Positions 33,434 through 44,021 of a DNA stretch of 64,000 bases are shown here, piece by piece. The DNA comes from Cordylochernes scorpioides. Its lineage: Eukaryota; Arthropoda; Arachnida; Pseudoscorpiones; Chernetidae. The notes beneath the pieces were generated by a model. That model was not told the origin of the DNA. It worked only from the letters and a program-made list of their open reading frames with translations, and ran no database searches. The stretch is taken from positions 160,812,000 through 160,875,999 of the forward strand of contig CP092886.1 of the NCBI GenBank assembly GCA_030710605.1, written 5' to 3'. The translations under genes were made by a program, and so were the position numbers. Numbering within the stretch: position 1 is the stretch's first letter; every line of letters starts with the position of its first letter.

Positions 33434-33765
33434 AAAATTCGAAACTATCTTAAAGGCGTATGATTCTTTTTGAAATTAAACAGTTTCTACTGCCCTTACT
33501 GCAATGGAAAAATTAAAGGGAGGGCCTGGCTTATCAGTAGTGAACCCTCCCAGCGGTTTCGCCAGTATAATTCACACCCCTGCCGCCAATTACCATTGCC
33601 ACTGGGCACGCAATAAACAAATATACGTTGGCTGGATTGTAAAGATTACAAGTGCGCGCCCGTGTATATATTATAACTAGTAATTTCCTTTGGCGTGAAA
33701 TGTGAATTAATAAAATACGAATTTTGATAACAGATGGCGAGCTAGTGCATGATATTATATTACTT
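33434..33765 (-). mobile_element. P1 element carrying a MITE-X insertion
   Basis: Left part GAAACTATCTTAAAGGCGTA, TTTCTACTGCCCTTACTGC and GGTTTCGCCAG belongs to P1; the right part TTTTGATAACAGATGGCGAG, CTAGTGCATGATATT is the P1 end. The middle (33,571-33,706) interrupts P1 and has short inverted ends ATTCACA/TGTGAAT. Confidence 0.6.
33571..33706 (+). mobile_element. MITE-X copy 1
   Basis: About 136 bp with ends ATTCACA and TGTGAAT, interior CCGCCAATTACCATTGCCAC and GCGCGCCCGTGTATATATTA. A second copy lies inverted at 35,560-35,712 on the other side of the mariner. No coding capacity. Confidence 0.55.
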
Positions 33766-33867
33766 AACACTATATAAACATATACATACAATGAAAGGAT
33801 TCAAGCACACGAATATTTCTTTTATATTCTATTATATATTCTTCTTTTATATTTTATTTCGTTTTGT

Positions 33868-34150
33868 CCACGAGTGTTGAAGGGTTGGTGGACAAAGGAT
33901 ATAAACCGCCATTTTCGACTGCCACGACTCAGGAGCGAATCCCGCATTGGGATCTTTTTTATAAAAAGGATTGCTTCAATACCCACTGATTTTCTTGAAT
34001 TTCACCAGTGAGTTCAAGTATCAAACTGAGTTCTAGTACACTTATAATTGTGAAAGTCGAACTGCTTTCTACTTGTGTAAACATGTGGTGCACTTGCAGT
34101 AAAGGCAGTCGCTAACTACCCACGATGATTATCATGGCCTATACTAAGGG
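33868..34150 (+). mobile_element. tRNA-headed SINE copy
   Basis: Head GGGTTGGTGGACAAAGGATA, B box GGAGCGAATCCC, body CACCAGTGAGTTCAAGTATC, GTGAAAGTCGAACTGCTTTC and end CTACCCACGATGATTATCAT. This and the 45.8-kb copy define the full body of about 280 bp. Confidence 0.8.
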
Positions 34151-34169
34151 TAAATATAAAATATATATA

Positions 34170-35493
34170 CGAGGTGTGTTCAAAAGGTATCGCGACTTCT
34201 GTGTGTTTTTTCAAAAATTATTTATTTATTCATGAATACCTATTTTGTCCCCTTCAAAGTAATCCCCATGAGATATTATACACTTGTGCCAACGGTCTTT
34301 CCAATCTTCGAAGCACTTCAAAAAATCATTTTATAAAAATCTTTTTCAGCTCCTCCTTCGATGCCGCCTTTATCTCGTCAAGCGTAGCGTAAAGTCGTCC
34401 TTTCATGGGCCTCTTCAGTTTAGGGAACAAGAAAAGGTCACAGGGGGCCAGATCTGGGGAATACGGTGGCTGCGGCATCATTAGTGTGTTGTTTTTGGCC
34501 AAAAAGTCGCGCACAAGCAACGATGTGTGAGCAGGGGCGTTATCGTGGTGCAAAAGCCAATTTTTGTTCTTCCACAAATCCGGGCGTTTCTGGCGGATTG
34601 CTTCGCGCAAATTGCGCATAACATGCAGGTAATATTCCTTATTGACCTTTCTACCCTGTGGCAAGAACTCATGATGTACCACGCCCCTGCAATCGAAGAA
34701 AACTGTCCGCAAAACTTTCACATTCGACCGAACTTGGCGCGCTTTTTTCGGTCTTGGTTCGTGCGGCAGCTTCCATTGAGATGATTGAGCTTTGGTCTCC
34801 ACGTCATAACCATAAGCCCACGCTTCGTCACCAGTTATGACCCTCTGGAGCAAATTTAGGTCGTCGCGGACAGAGTCCAACATCTCATTAGCAATGTTCA
34901 TGCGATGCTGTTTTTGGTCGCAATTGAGCAATTTTGGTACGAATTTCGCGGCGACCCGTTTCCTGCCCAAATCATTGATAAAAATCGAATGGCACGAGCC
35001 AATCGATATGTTTAGGTCCTCAGCAACTTCTCTAACGGTGATTCGACGATTGGGCAATATCATTTTCTCCACTTCATTAATTTTTTCGTCTGTTGTTGAA
35101 GTGCTCGGGCGTCCGGCACGCTCTTCGTCGTTCACATCTTCTCGGCCTTCTGAGAACATTTTGTACCACCGATAAACGTTGCTTCGGTCCAAGGTAGCTT
35201 CTCTGTATGCCACAGTCAACATTCGGAATGCATCCGCGTACTTAATTTCGTTTTTCACACAAAATTTGATACAGGTTCTTTGATCCATTTTTTTAATAGG
35301 TAAAAATCGAAGACGATCCAAAACACCTGCAGGCAAAGCAGCTGTCAACAATTAAGTGAACATTCAAAATGGCCGAGCTTGTCGGCATAAGTAAGAGACA
35401 TGAGTACCAACATAAAGCCATAAAAAGATCGAAATTCGAATATACGTAACCCGCGAAAATTCAAAAGTCGCGATACTTTTTGAACACACCTCG
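34170..35493 (-). mobile_element. Mariner transposon, irritans type
   Basis: 1,324 bp between TA dinucleotides (34,168 and 35,494). The terminal inverted repeats are about 29 bp with one mismatch and start CGAGGTGTGTTCAAAA. The transposase is coded on the minus strand. It is the only DNA transposon in the window with a nearly complete gene, and its matching ends point to a young insertion. It lies between two inverted MITE-X copies. Confidence 0.95.
34326..35288 (-). CDS. Mariner transposase (C-terminus frameshifted)
   Basis: Cuts and pastes the element at TA sites. 320 residues from MDQRTCIKF; I prefer this ATG to one 63 nt upstream because family members start with a short stretch before the IKFCVK-type helix. 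Residues 1-115: two helix-turn-helix regions for binding the terminal repeats (RMLTVAYREATLDRSNVYRW, then ITVREVAEDLNIS). Catalytic part: TGDEAW gives the first Asp, HHDNAPAH the second, YSPDLAPCDLF the third, with 34 residues between the last two, i.e. the DD34D triad of mariners. YGYDVETKAQSSQW is typical of the irritans subfamily. The frame stops after KKIFIK. The usual C-terminal segment (CFEDWKDRWHKC, GDYFEGD) follows immediately in another frame up to about 34,215, so a small indel near 34,325 removed about 30 residues. The catalytic core is complete; activity is uncertain. Confidence 0.93.
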   Translation of the reverse strand: MDQRTCIKFCVKNEIKYADAFRMLTVAYREATLDRSNVYRWYKMFSEGREDVNDEERAGRPSTSTTDEKINEVEKMILPNRRITVREVAEDLNISIGSCHSIFINDLGRKRVAAKFVPKLLNCDQKQHRMNIANEMLDSVRDDLNLLQRVITGDEAWAYGYDVETKAQSSQWKLPHEPRPKKARQVRSNVKVLRTVFFDCRGVVHHEFLPQGRKVNKEYYLHVMRNLREAIRQKRPDLWKNKNWLLHHDNAPAHTSLLVRDFLAKNNTLMMPQPPYSPDLAPCDLFLFPKLKRPMKGRLYATLDEIKAASKEELKKIFIK

Positions 35494-35559
35494 TATTTAG
35501 GTTTAGCGTATAGCATAGCGTTTTTAGGTGGTTGATTATGAAGTGTTATGTGATTTTTA

Positions 35560-35712
35560 TGAATATATATTTCACGCAAAAGGAAATTACTAGTTTTAAT
35601 ATATATACACTAGAGCGCGCACATGTAATCTTCACAATCCAACCCAGCGTATATTTGTTTATTGCGTGCCCAGTGGCAGTGGTAATTGGCGGCAGAGATG
35701 AGGAGGTGTGAA
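35560..35712 (-). mobile_element. MITE-X copy 2
   Basis: Inverted relative to 33,571-33,706: the matching stretch 35,569-35,695 contains CGCAAAAGGAAATTACTAGT, ACAATCCAACCCAGCGTATA and GGTAATTGGCGGCAG. Identity is lower at the edges. Confidence 0.55.
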
Positions 35713-35939
35713 AATGTCAGTGAGTGATGGGGGAAAGATTCCTCGGTCGACATTCTATTACCTTCACGTGAATAGTCCTTCATCACAGAAATGATTAATT
35801 ACCGCAAAGAAATTGATAAAACCTATTTGGAGAGAAGCGCAGTGGAGATATTTTCAGAATAACGGCAGTTATTCCAATGTATATAAATATATATACTGTA
35901 CACAAACACACGTATATTTGAGAATTCATTTGTGTATAC

Positions 35940-36190
35940 AGTGTAGTGTCCAAACTATAACATGGTTGTATACATTAGTCCTCAGAATATAGCATGTTTT
36001 TATACAGTGTGTTTGGCAACCAAACTTTAACATGTTTGTATACATTAATCCCCAGAATATAGCATGTTTGTATACAGTGTGTTTGGCAACAAAACTATAA
36101 CATGTTTGTATACATTAGTCCTCAGAATATAGCATGTTTATAAAAATTATTCTCAAACTATAACATTTTTGTATGCACTAATCACCGACT
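35940..36190. repeat. 70-bp tandem repeat, ~3.5 copies
   Basis: CATG(G/T)TTGTATACATTA recurs at 35,961, 36,031 and 36,101, giving an exact 70-bp period. Each unit holds two similar halves (ATAACATGTTTGTATAC and ATAGCATGTTTGTATAC). The last unit is diverged. Confidence 0.9.
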
Positions 36191-36194
36191 ATAA

Positions 36195-37905
36195 TAACGC
36201 GTTCACTATTATATTTATTTGAAGTTAGGTTTCTATATATATATATATATAATAGGTTCTGCTCAGATGTCTATGAACATATTCTGATTAGACGTGCATA
36301 TACCTCTTGACCCTTCTACCGCTAGTGTGTGATTTGACCAAATTCACCAAATTCTTACATTATCTCGGCATGAAGCCCACACGTGATAATTTGCGGGGAG
36401 AGTGACACTTGATCACTTTGACGGTGGATCTTAAAACTTAAGTTGCAAAAATATTCAAAAACAAAAACTAACAAAAGCATCTAATAACATGCTTAATTAA
36501 TTTTTTTACAAATAACTTTCCGCGACAAACCATAACAAAGTGGGTGGATAAAAATTGCAACCAAATATTAGTTGAACAATGGGCGGATTATAAAGAGGTC
36601 CGATTGATTATTCGGAAGGCGTAATTAAGGCAGCCGGGTGTTTTTCCACCGCACGCGAGGTAGCTGGGTAAATAACGCTTTGATTCCTCGGCCTCTCTAA
36701 TTGGTTTTGTTAAGTCATTTATTTACGATGGATATATTTATATTTACAAAAAGATACATCAAAGAAAATAATTATCACCTGCATATATTTGTTTTTATAT
36801 CTAAATTAGGCGTATTTATCTTGTCTAAACCATTTGATGTTTTTGTTATATCTAATTAGGTATTTATGTGCACGTTTATATATATTAACACCCTTTATGT
36901 GAATAATTGATGTGAATGACGTTGTTAAAGCGGCTATACAGAAATTGTATTCTGTACAGATATTGTGTCAACAAGTCTTACCTATTTATATAATTGTGTT
37001 CTGTCTCTTTGGTGCAATATATTGACGAGAGAGAAATGTTAATTAAAGTTATTCTTACACAACATTCTTCTGTCACGTAATTTAACGCTAGGTTATTTAC
37101 GATGATCTGATGCGTATGTCCTTTACGTTCTGTAAAGAGAGAGAAGTATATCCTGTAGGAATATATGGAATTAAAAAGATTATTGTAATTTGGATTAAAA
37201 ATTATATTGCCACGTAGAAAATTAGGAAAGACAAACTTCAGGATGACACAGCAATTTATTTAAGGCAAGAACAAACTATGAATGATAAACAAAAGATAAG
37301 TAAAGAGAGAAGTTTACAGAGTAGCAAAATTTAAACATAAAATTTGATACTCTGTTAATAAAATAATAAAATACTTTGTTACAATATTAATATATTTCTT
37401 TATATGAATTGTGCTCTATATATATATATATATGTATATTGAGTTATTAAAATGTGCGACAGAAACCGCCTGATATTATTTCAATATTATATTTATTAAT
37501 GCTAATTGTTCATTTATTTTCCACTATTAATTTAAAAAGTGTCATATTTTGTATTGCCTAATTTATTACTCTGCAGAATATTATTATTGATCTAATTTTC
37601 TCCCGCAAGAAGTAGTTTAAAATATTTTATGTAGAGAGGAGTATATTTTGTGGAGGAAAAAAAGAATATTTTATTTCTTTCCAAATCTCCTAAGACTTTC
37701 TTTCACAAATTACGTTTGATTTATTCGCTTGTTTTTCAGCTACAGGTTCAGAATTGTTTCGGGAAAGTTATCGACTTATAATGGACATTTTTATTTATTT
37801 GAATAACGTTGAAAAATTCAATATTTCTTTTTAGAAAATGAATTAGAATCTCGCGGAGATAGAAAATGGAACAAATTGTTCTAAGTGCAGATAATTAAAA
37901 TATCG
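36195..37905. other. AT-rich DNA, no gene recognised
   Basis: 36,290-36,430 and 36,600-36,700 are slightly GC-richer but give no credible frame. An (AT)n tract lies at 36,233-36,252. 37,200-37,330 (GCCACGTAGAAAATTAGG, ACACAGCAATTTATTTAAG) recurs at 55,010-55,130, marking an unclassified dispersed repeat. Confidence 0.4.
37200..37345. repeat. Dispersed repeat, copy 1
   Basis: ATTGCCACGTAGAAAATTAG, GGAAAGACAAACTTCAGGA, CAGCAATTTATTTAAGG, ACAAAAGATAAG, GAGTAGCAAAAT-type words match 55,010-55,190 closely (about 140 bp). A weaker match to 19,195-19,300 (CAGGATTACACTGCAATTTA) is also seen. Class unknown. Confidence 0.6.
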
Positions 37906-37909
37906 TAGC

Positions 37910-39115
37910 TAAATCTCTAGAGGGAAATGATTAGTTTTAATTTTAAAATCAGCTAAAAATAATTAAAGTCGCCCAACATTGAACTTTAGGACTAAATCAA
38001 GAGTTTTATATTTTGCAATTAGCATTATTTTAAGGTCACCCAACATGAGCTCTTAGACAAATTTAGCAATTAGCAATGCATAAAAATCTCCTATCTTGAG
38101 AAACTTCGGCTAAATATATAAATTAGTTACATTAAGGTCGCTTAGCGTGAATCTCTTGGCTAAATATAACAATTATCTGTATTAAGGCCGTTTTGCAGGA
38201 TATTCTTGGCTAAATATATAAATTGGTTACATTAAGATTGCCTCTAGCGTGAAATTCTTGGCTATATATAACAATCAGCTGTATCAAGGGTGCCTAGCGT
38301 GAAACTCTTGGCTAAATATAACAATCAGCTGTATCAAGGGTGCCTAGCGTGAAACTCTTGCCTAAATATAACAATCGGCTGTATCAAGGGTGCCTAGCGT
38401 GAAACTATTGCCTGAATATAACAATCAGCTGTATCAAGGGTGCCTAGCGTGAAACTCTTGGCTAAATATAACAATCAGCTGTATCAAGGGTGCCTAGCGT
38501 GAACCCTTTGCTAAATATAACAATCAGCTGTATCAAGGGTGCCTAGCGTGAAACTCTTGCCTAAATATAACAATCGGCTGTATCAAGGGTGCCTAGCGTG
38601 AAACCCTCGGCTAAATATAACAATCAGCTGTATCAAGGGTGCCTAGCTTGAAACTCTTGGCTGAATATAACAATCACCTGTATCAAGGGTGCCTAGCGTG
38701 AAACTCTTGGCTAAATATAACAATCAGCTGTATCAAGGGTGCCTAGCGTTAAACCCTTGGCTAAATATAACAATCAGCTGTATCAAAGGTGCCTAGCGTG
38801 AAACTCTTGGCTAAATATAGAGATTATCTGCATTAAGGTCGCTTTGGAGGAAATTCTTAGATAAATATCTATATTAGATTAAAGAGTTTTTTATGGTCGC
38901 CTAGCGTGAAGGTCTATCTTGGCTAAATATAACCATTATCTCTGCATTAAGGTCGTCTTGCGTGAAACTATTGGTTAAATATAGCAAGTTAGCGGAATCA
39001 AGGTCACCTAGCGTGCAGTTGTCTATTGGCTAAATATACAATTAGCTGCATTAAGGTCGCCTTGAAGAACACTCTTGGATAAATATAAAAATTAGCGCTG
39101 TATTAAGGTTACCTA
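37910..39115. repeat. 50-bp satellite array
   Basis: About 24 tandem units. The centre (38,265-38,815, about 11 units) is highly uniform, with unit words GGCTAAATATAACAATCAGC and GTATCAAGGGTGCCTAGCGT and the phase break GAAACTCTT. Both edges contain progressively diverged units (GCATTAAGGTCG, CTTAGCGTGAA). This edge decay with a homogeneous core is what unequal exchange produces. No coding capacity. Confidence 0.95.
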
Positions 39116-39339
39116 AATGTCGAGTTTGTTTTGTTTATTATCTCTTATATGTCATCATTCAAAATGTTAAGCATATATTTAGTTCAGTAGTTTAGTAGCA
39201 TAAAATCAAAGTATATTTCAGGTTTATTATATTGAGTCATAAAAACATGCTGAGAGATAATATAGGATTGAGATAAAAAAAAATAAATAAAATGAAACTC
39301 TTAACAAAAGAGGTAAATGGAAAAATTTCCACGAGGATA

Positions 39340-39665
39340 TATTAATCTATGAAGATGTAGATGTCAAAGCTAGACGACATCTATTGACCGTCGCCGCAAA
39401 CGAGCGACCTCTGGTCGGTGACAAGGCCACAACATCAGCTTTTGCAAACTGAGAAGCGTCCACTTAGAGACCCTGGTTTCGGGCCAATGGCCCACGTCAG
39501 TCTATGGCGGACTTTATTTCCCAGATCCCACAAGGGATCTAATGGAAACTCCACAATCTTCCAAAGAGATGTTCAGCTGGTAAAGTGGCTAGGCCAAATC
39601 TATGTCCAAAATATAGATGGCGTCTAGCTTAGATGTCTATTTAGACGGGAGAGTTTACCTTTATA
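39340..39665 (-). mobile_element. F11 element with hammerhead motif
   Basis: Inverted ends GTCAAAGCTAGACGACATCT and AGATGGCGTCTAGCTTAGAT. On the minus strand, 39,500-39,466 reads CTGACG(T), a 5-bp stem II (GGGCC-ATT-GGCCC), GAAACC, AG, GGGTC, with a canonical GUC cleavage triplet and four stem I pairs (TAGA before the core, TCTA after the cut). Only the last core A is changed to T. Confidence 0.7.
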
Positions 39666-39869
39666 TATCTTTATAGATTAAATAGTTGAAGTAACAAAAG
39701 TGAAACCCCTGTTTTGAGAGAGTAGTAGGCAATAAGCATAAAGGTTACAAGAGTTGCTGGGAGTACAAGGAGAAATCATTGAATACCGAGGCGGCAACAC
39801 ATGGACAAACACTACTTACTCATGCATCAAAAATAAACGGAATTCTGTCATTATATATTTGAGTCATTA

Positions 39870-39990
39870 AGTAAAATTTTAAAATAAAAACATAAAGCCT
39901 CCAGGGAAAAGTTTCTTTTAAAAATACTTTTTTAAATAAACTTTTCCCTGGAGGCTTTATGTTTTTATTTTAAAATTAAATCAAGGAATT
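39870..39990. repeat. Perfect foldback, F7-type tails
   Basis: AAAACATAAAGCCTCCAGGG and its complement (39,943-39,967) pair over about 45 bp with a loop of only a few bases. The word CTTTCCCTGGAG recurs near 47.5, 47.7 and 55.8 kb beside (or without) F7 motifs, so this is probably a pair of bare retroelement 3' tails. Confidence 0.6.
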
Positions 39991-39999
39991 ATTTTATCG

Positions 40000-40425
40000 A
40001 ATAAGTAAAATTTGTTGAAATGTATAAAAATTATAAATCAGTATGTCGAAGTAGATGGGAGCCAGCATCATGCAGAACTTTCCTACTTCTATCCAAATAG
40101 GTTTAAGCACCCAGTATTAAAAGTTCTAATTACCTGGTGAATGCTCTCTGCACATCGTTCGAATGTTATGTTTTGTCATTTGTGATTGTTTAGATTCCAC
40201 AAATTCTTCTACCTCAAATATTTTAGAATAATCTTTAAATAAATTGCTTTAATTTCTTAATATTATCGCCTTGTTGAAATTTTAACTCACCCTAATAAAT
40301 ACTGAAAGTTGGTAGCGCTTCTATTTACATAGGTGTTTATGTTTTCAAATTATTAGATTTTATTTTATTTATATGAATACATTTAGACGGGAATTTTTCT
40401 GGGAGGAAATTGTTCTATGAAAGGC
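40000..40425. other. AT-rich DNA, no gene recognised
   Basis: No gene, RNA or repeat family recognised. Confidence 0.4.
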
Positions 40426-40429
40426 TCCT

Positions 40430-40800
40430 TGTTTTGGTGTCAAGTTTTGACGGGAGAGGTGCCCTATGCTTTTATAGATCAATTTCCTCCCGGCAAAATT
40501 TCCGTATAAATTTTGGCCATAGATTTGGCCCAGCCACTTTGCCGATTAAACCTCTCTTTGCCAGATTGTGAGGATTGCATCAGACCCCGAGTGGATCTCA
40601 TGGAGTAAAGTCCGCCCTAGGCTGACGAAAGCCATTAGCCCGAAACAAAGGTCTGCAGGTGGATGCTTCTCAGTTTGCCAAAGCTGGTGTTGTGGCTTAT
40701 CACCGTCCAGAGTCGCTAGTTTACGGCGATAGTCAATAGATGGCGTCTAGTTTTGACGGGAGAGGCGCCCTATACTTCATAGATAATACATTTTACATTA
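40430..40800 (+). mobile_element. F11 element with hammerhead motif
   Basis: Ends TTTTGACGGGAGAGGTGCCC (40,447) and TTTTGACGGGAGAGGCGCCC (40,757) are direct copies. CTGACGA (40,622-40,628), a weakened stem II, GAAAC (40,642) and GGTC follow in hammerhead order. GTCAATAGATGGCGTCTAG at 40,733 is the shared F11 end. Confidence 0.6.
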
Positions 40801-41860
40801 CATGGAATGGATATGGCAATGGTCAATATTCTTTCTTGTAGCGTTTGATTGCTCAGGTTCTAAGTTTTATATTGAGAGAGAGATAATATATATATATATA
40901 TAATCAATAATTATAATTATATAATAAAATATTACTTCTACCCATTTTTTTCTTGAACAAAATCAATTCAATCGGTTAGTACTACTAGCCAAATGATGCT
41001 CTGGTAGAATTCAAGATCAAAATAGAATTTCTGTAGGACCTTTGATGGCATGGTGTTCTGAGCGGTTAATGCTAGGGTTGTCGTAATGGTAAATTACATT
41101 ATGGTCAAGTGGAAAATGGTGTGATGCTTCAAGTGGTAAATAGAATAAGGTTCCGGATAATAAATAGCATGGTACCCGGAGTGGAACCATGGGAATAATA
41201 TAATTTGGAGCAGAATGGGTTTCGAAGTGTTTACAGAGAGCTTTTGCTAAAATGATAAATACCCTGGCATATTTAAAAAAAGTTTCCTGAAAATTATATC
41301 AGAGAAATCATCCGTGAAATTTTCTCTATCTTGGAATCAAAACTCGTTTTAAAAGTTAATAATATTTTTCGAACAGTGTGTCAGGATCTAATTTCTAAAT
41401 GATAAAATGCGAAGGGGGTTCCAGAATTTCAGTCAATTTACTTAATGTGGAATTGAATTTAGGGCGCTTACCCAATTTCTTCCACTTTTAAGCACAGAAC
41501 TTTAATAGTTTATCTAAGCTAGCTCTATCTCTCTCTATCCTATTATATCTAATATAAATTGTGTGCATTCATATAGTTCTCATTAAAACCTTTTATTTAT
41601 ATGTGAGAAAATTGAATAATTTTCTAAGATCATTTCTGCCTTTTATATATCAGAGGCATATATATTTCCTATTAGGCCAATTTTGTTCTTAGTTTGAGTA
41701 TTCTAATTTAATTTTTATGAACCTCAAGTAAAAGGAAAACTAATTTTAATATTAAAATGTATTTTTATTTCATCACTCTATTTCTATAGTCATTTTATAA
41801 TTTAAAAAGTTATAGAAAAGACAGCACGCAGAGTGACAAAGTAAAAATAGATAAGGCACA
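40800..41860. other. AT-rich DNA, no gene recognised
   Basis: 41,040-41,240 has a TGGTAAAT-type word repeated loosely (ATGGTAAATTACATTATGG, AGTGGTAAATAG), probably a worn tandem repeat. No gene seen. Confidence 0.35.
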
Positions 41861-41864
41861 ATTT

Positions 41865-42311
41865 CGATTATTCTATATCCAGTTACGAGCGTCATCATCT
41901 CTGTCACCGTTTGCTTTTTTTTTTTTGGAATGGCGCTCTCCTATTGGTTGGCTACGATCACGTGGCTACGATGGCGCCGCCACTACGCGAGACACTTTGT
42001 TTTTGACTTTGCCCCCCCCCCCCCCCCCCACTCGCTTTTTGGTTTTTGTAACTATTGTGTTGGAGCGGGTCGCTCCTTAAATAAATGCATATATTAGTTA
42101 ATAACTAAATGGAATCCTCTCTTTCTTTTTCCCAGTAAGAGACGCCTACGGAAGCCAACAGTACATAGACAGATAAAGCACATAGGCTATAGTTATTAAC
42201 TAATATATGCATTTATTTAAGGCGCCAATTTATAATTGTAACAAATAGTATTTGAATCAAAACATTCAATCGGGTAAAACACGGGCGTTGCCCGGGTCAT
42301 TCGGCTAGTAG
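41865..42311 (+). mobile_element. Helitron-like non-autonomous element (HINE)
   Basis: The right end is a GC hairpin (GGGCGTTGCCCGGG) followed by TCATTCGGCTAGT, and CGCCAATTTATAATTGTAAC shortly before it; the same end closes the 53.8-kb element. The left part contains TTGGCTACGATCACGTGGC, a C tract (42,009-42,028) and GGAGCGGGTCGCTCC. The left boundary is approximate. A TTAA-flanked MITE is nested inside. No Rep or helicase coding part. Confidence 0.6.
42077..42220. mobile_element. TTAA-flanked MITE inside HINE
   Basis: Perfect inverted ends of about 27 bp (ATAAATGCATATATTAGTTA...) directly flanked by TTAA on both sides (42,077 and 42,217). The 144-bp total, lack of coding and TTAA duplication fit a piggyBac-mobilised MITE, although the terminal bases are not the usual CCY. 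Confidence 0.6.
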
Positions 42312-42319
42312 ATTATAAA

Positions 42320-42410
42320 CACAAGGTAATAAGACCAAATCCAAATAAATAGTGTGTGACGTTTCGGTAACAGCGTTGTTACCATCTTCAGACAAAAGTA
42401 CTGAATGAGA
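42320..42410 (-). mobile_element. F4 tail with canonical hammerhead motif
   Basis: Minus strand: CTGAAGA (42,391-42,385), one U, a 7-bp stem II (GGTAACA with TGTTACC, loop ACGC), GAAACGTC (42,365-42,358). Stem I has three pairs (TGT before the core, ACA after the GUC cut). All core bases match CUGANGA/GAAA. This is one of the best-preserved motifs in the window. Confidence 0.75.
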
Positions 42411-42429
42411 GAATTTTACCACAGCATGC

Positions 42430-44020
42430 TTTTAAATTACCAGTTCTTATTATCTTGTGTGTTTTACTTAAAAAAAAAAACAAATTTACCGTCTATTGAT
42501 TGTAGAACTTTATCTTTTCTAAATAGAACAAAATTTCAGAGTTTATAATGATAATGATGGATTTGCAATTTTCACATATAAATGGCGTTATATGTTGTGG
42601 CTAAAAGATGTAATACAGAGATTGAGTTGATTGCTGAATGATGCTTCAAAGTAAAACAAAGAATAAAGAAATAGAGCAGAAAAAAAATCATAAGAGTATC
42701 GTCAAAATTAGAAACGCGGAATATATATTGACGGCAGCTACTGATGACATGGGATGGTTTCAGCAGAGCACAAAGGTTTAGCAAATGTAGAAGCATCAAA
42801 ATATGATTTTTTTCACATAAAGGTATAAAAGAGGTCTATCAGAAACACCAAATTGTTCCTGCGGGGAAACTGATCAAACGGTTCTTCACCTTATCTACGA
42901 CTGTTCGAACTTTGCAGAATTTGAGACATCGATTGTTCCCTGATCTAAATGATTCAAATCCCTTACATCAGTCACTTTGTCTATATACATTTTATGAACT
43001 CTATCGATTAATACATGTAAATTTTTAAATATTTAATTCTAACTTCAAATTGCTTGTTGATTTGTTTGTATCCTCTGTAATAGGCGCAAATATTTCAATA
43101 TCATTGAAACATTTTAAAGCTAAATATTTAAATGATCAATTGAAAATGTTTACATTTCTATTATAAGTGTTTTTATTATATATTATTTAACAATTTTTTT
43201 TACATAAAACTCACAATAGAAATGTTACAATCTTTTGTTTAAAATTTAAATATGTTTTATAGATAAAATTTAATTATACACACAACTAAAAATCTATTAA
43301 ATTTGTATTGTTAGTTTTATAAAATTGCTAAAATATTTTATTAAAAATATTTTCCAATATAAATAACATTTTTTGTTGAATATACAAGTATATATACTTG
43401 TATATATAATGTTATAAAATCGAATAATTATCATAAGTGCTTTAAAAATTATTTCAAAATTTGAATATCAGTATTTATTAGTTTTAATACATCAAGAACT
43501 TAATTTTTACTAATGAATACAAAAGTATTGATAATAAATATGTGATATATATGCAATGTAAATTTCGTATAGTCAGAAGGTTTGCCCCCACAATCTCATA
43601 AAGGGCCATGTCCTATCCCTGGCCGATTGTTGAATATTCTCGGTTTTTCAGGAATTCAAATATTGACCTCAGGCTTCTACTTGGCAGCAAATATCTTCGA
43701 CTCAACTCTTTGACTGAAGCTCTCTTAGTATTCTCTAATCGCTCTTTTTCCTTATTTACAAGGTTGGCTTGTTTGCTAGGTCGTTAGGTATTATCCCCGT
43801 AGTGATGGAATCCCGGCAAATATTGCCCTTTCTCGGGCTATTTACCTTTCCGACGTGACGTTGGCTACTTCCAAAACATCATAATTGAGAGTTCTTTGTT
43901 TGTTGATCTCAAGTACAGCTTTGATGAATTTTAAAATGATCTGAGATGACTCCCATTGATTTTACAACGGTGCGAGCTATTTGTTGCATTAGAATTATAA
44001 TCCTATGTATAAATCCTATA
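42430..44020. other. AT-rich DNA; unassigned GC-richer patch
   Basis: 42,840-42,960 and 43,570-43,990 are less AT-rich. The first has a plus-strand frame fragment (NCSCGETDQTV, LIYDCSNF) resembling the Cys-His tail after RNase H in some non-LTR retrotransposons, but it is too short and broken to be sure. The second has no credible frame. Confidence 0.3.
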
Positions 44021-44021
44021 A

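Noticed and set aside
34837-35175. 112-codon plus-strand frame and several neighbours in the mariner
   Set aside because: Shadows of the transposase gene on the opposite strand.
42840-42960. Cys-His tail of a LINE open reading frame
   Set aside because: Only about 20 suggestive residues in an interrupted frame; kept as a remark, not as a feature.
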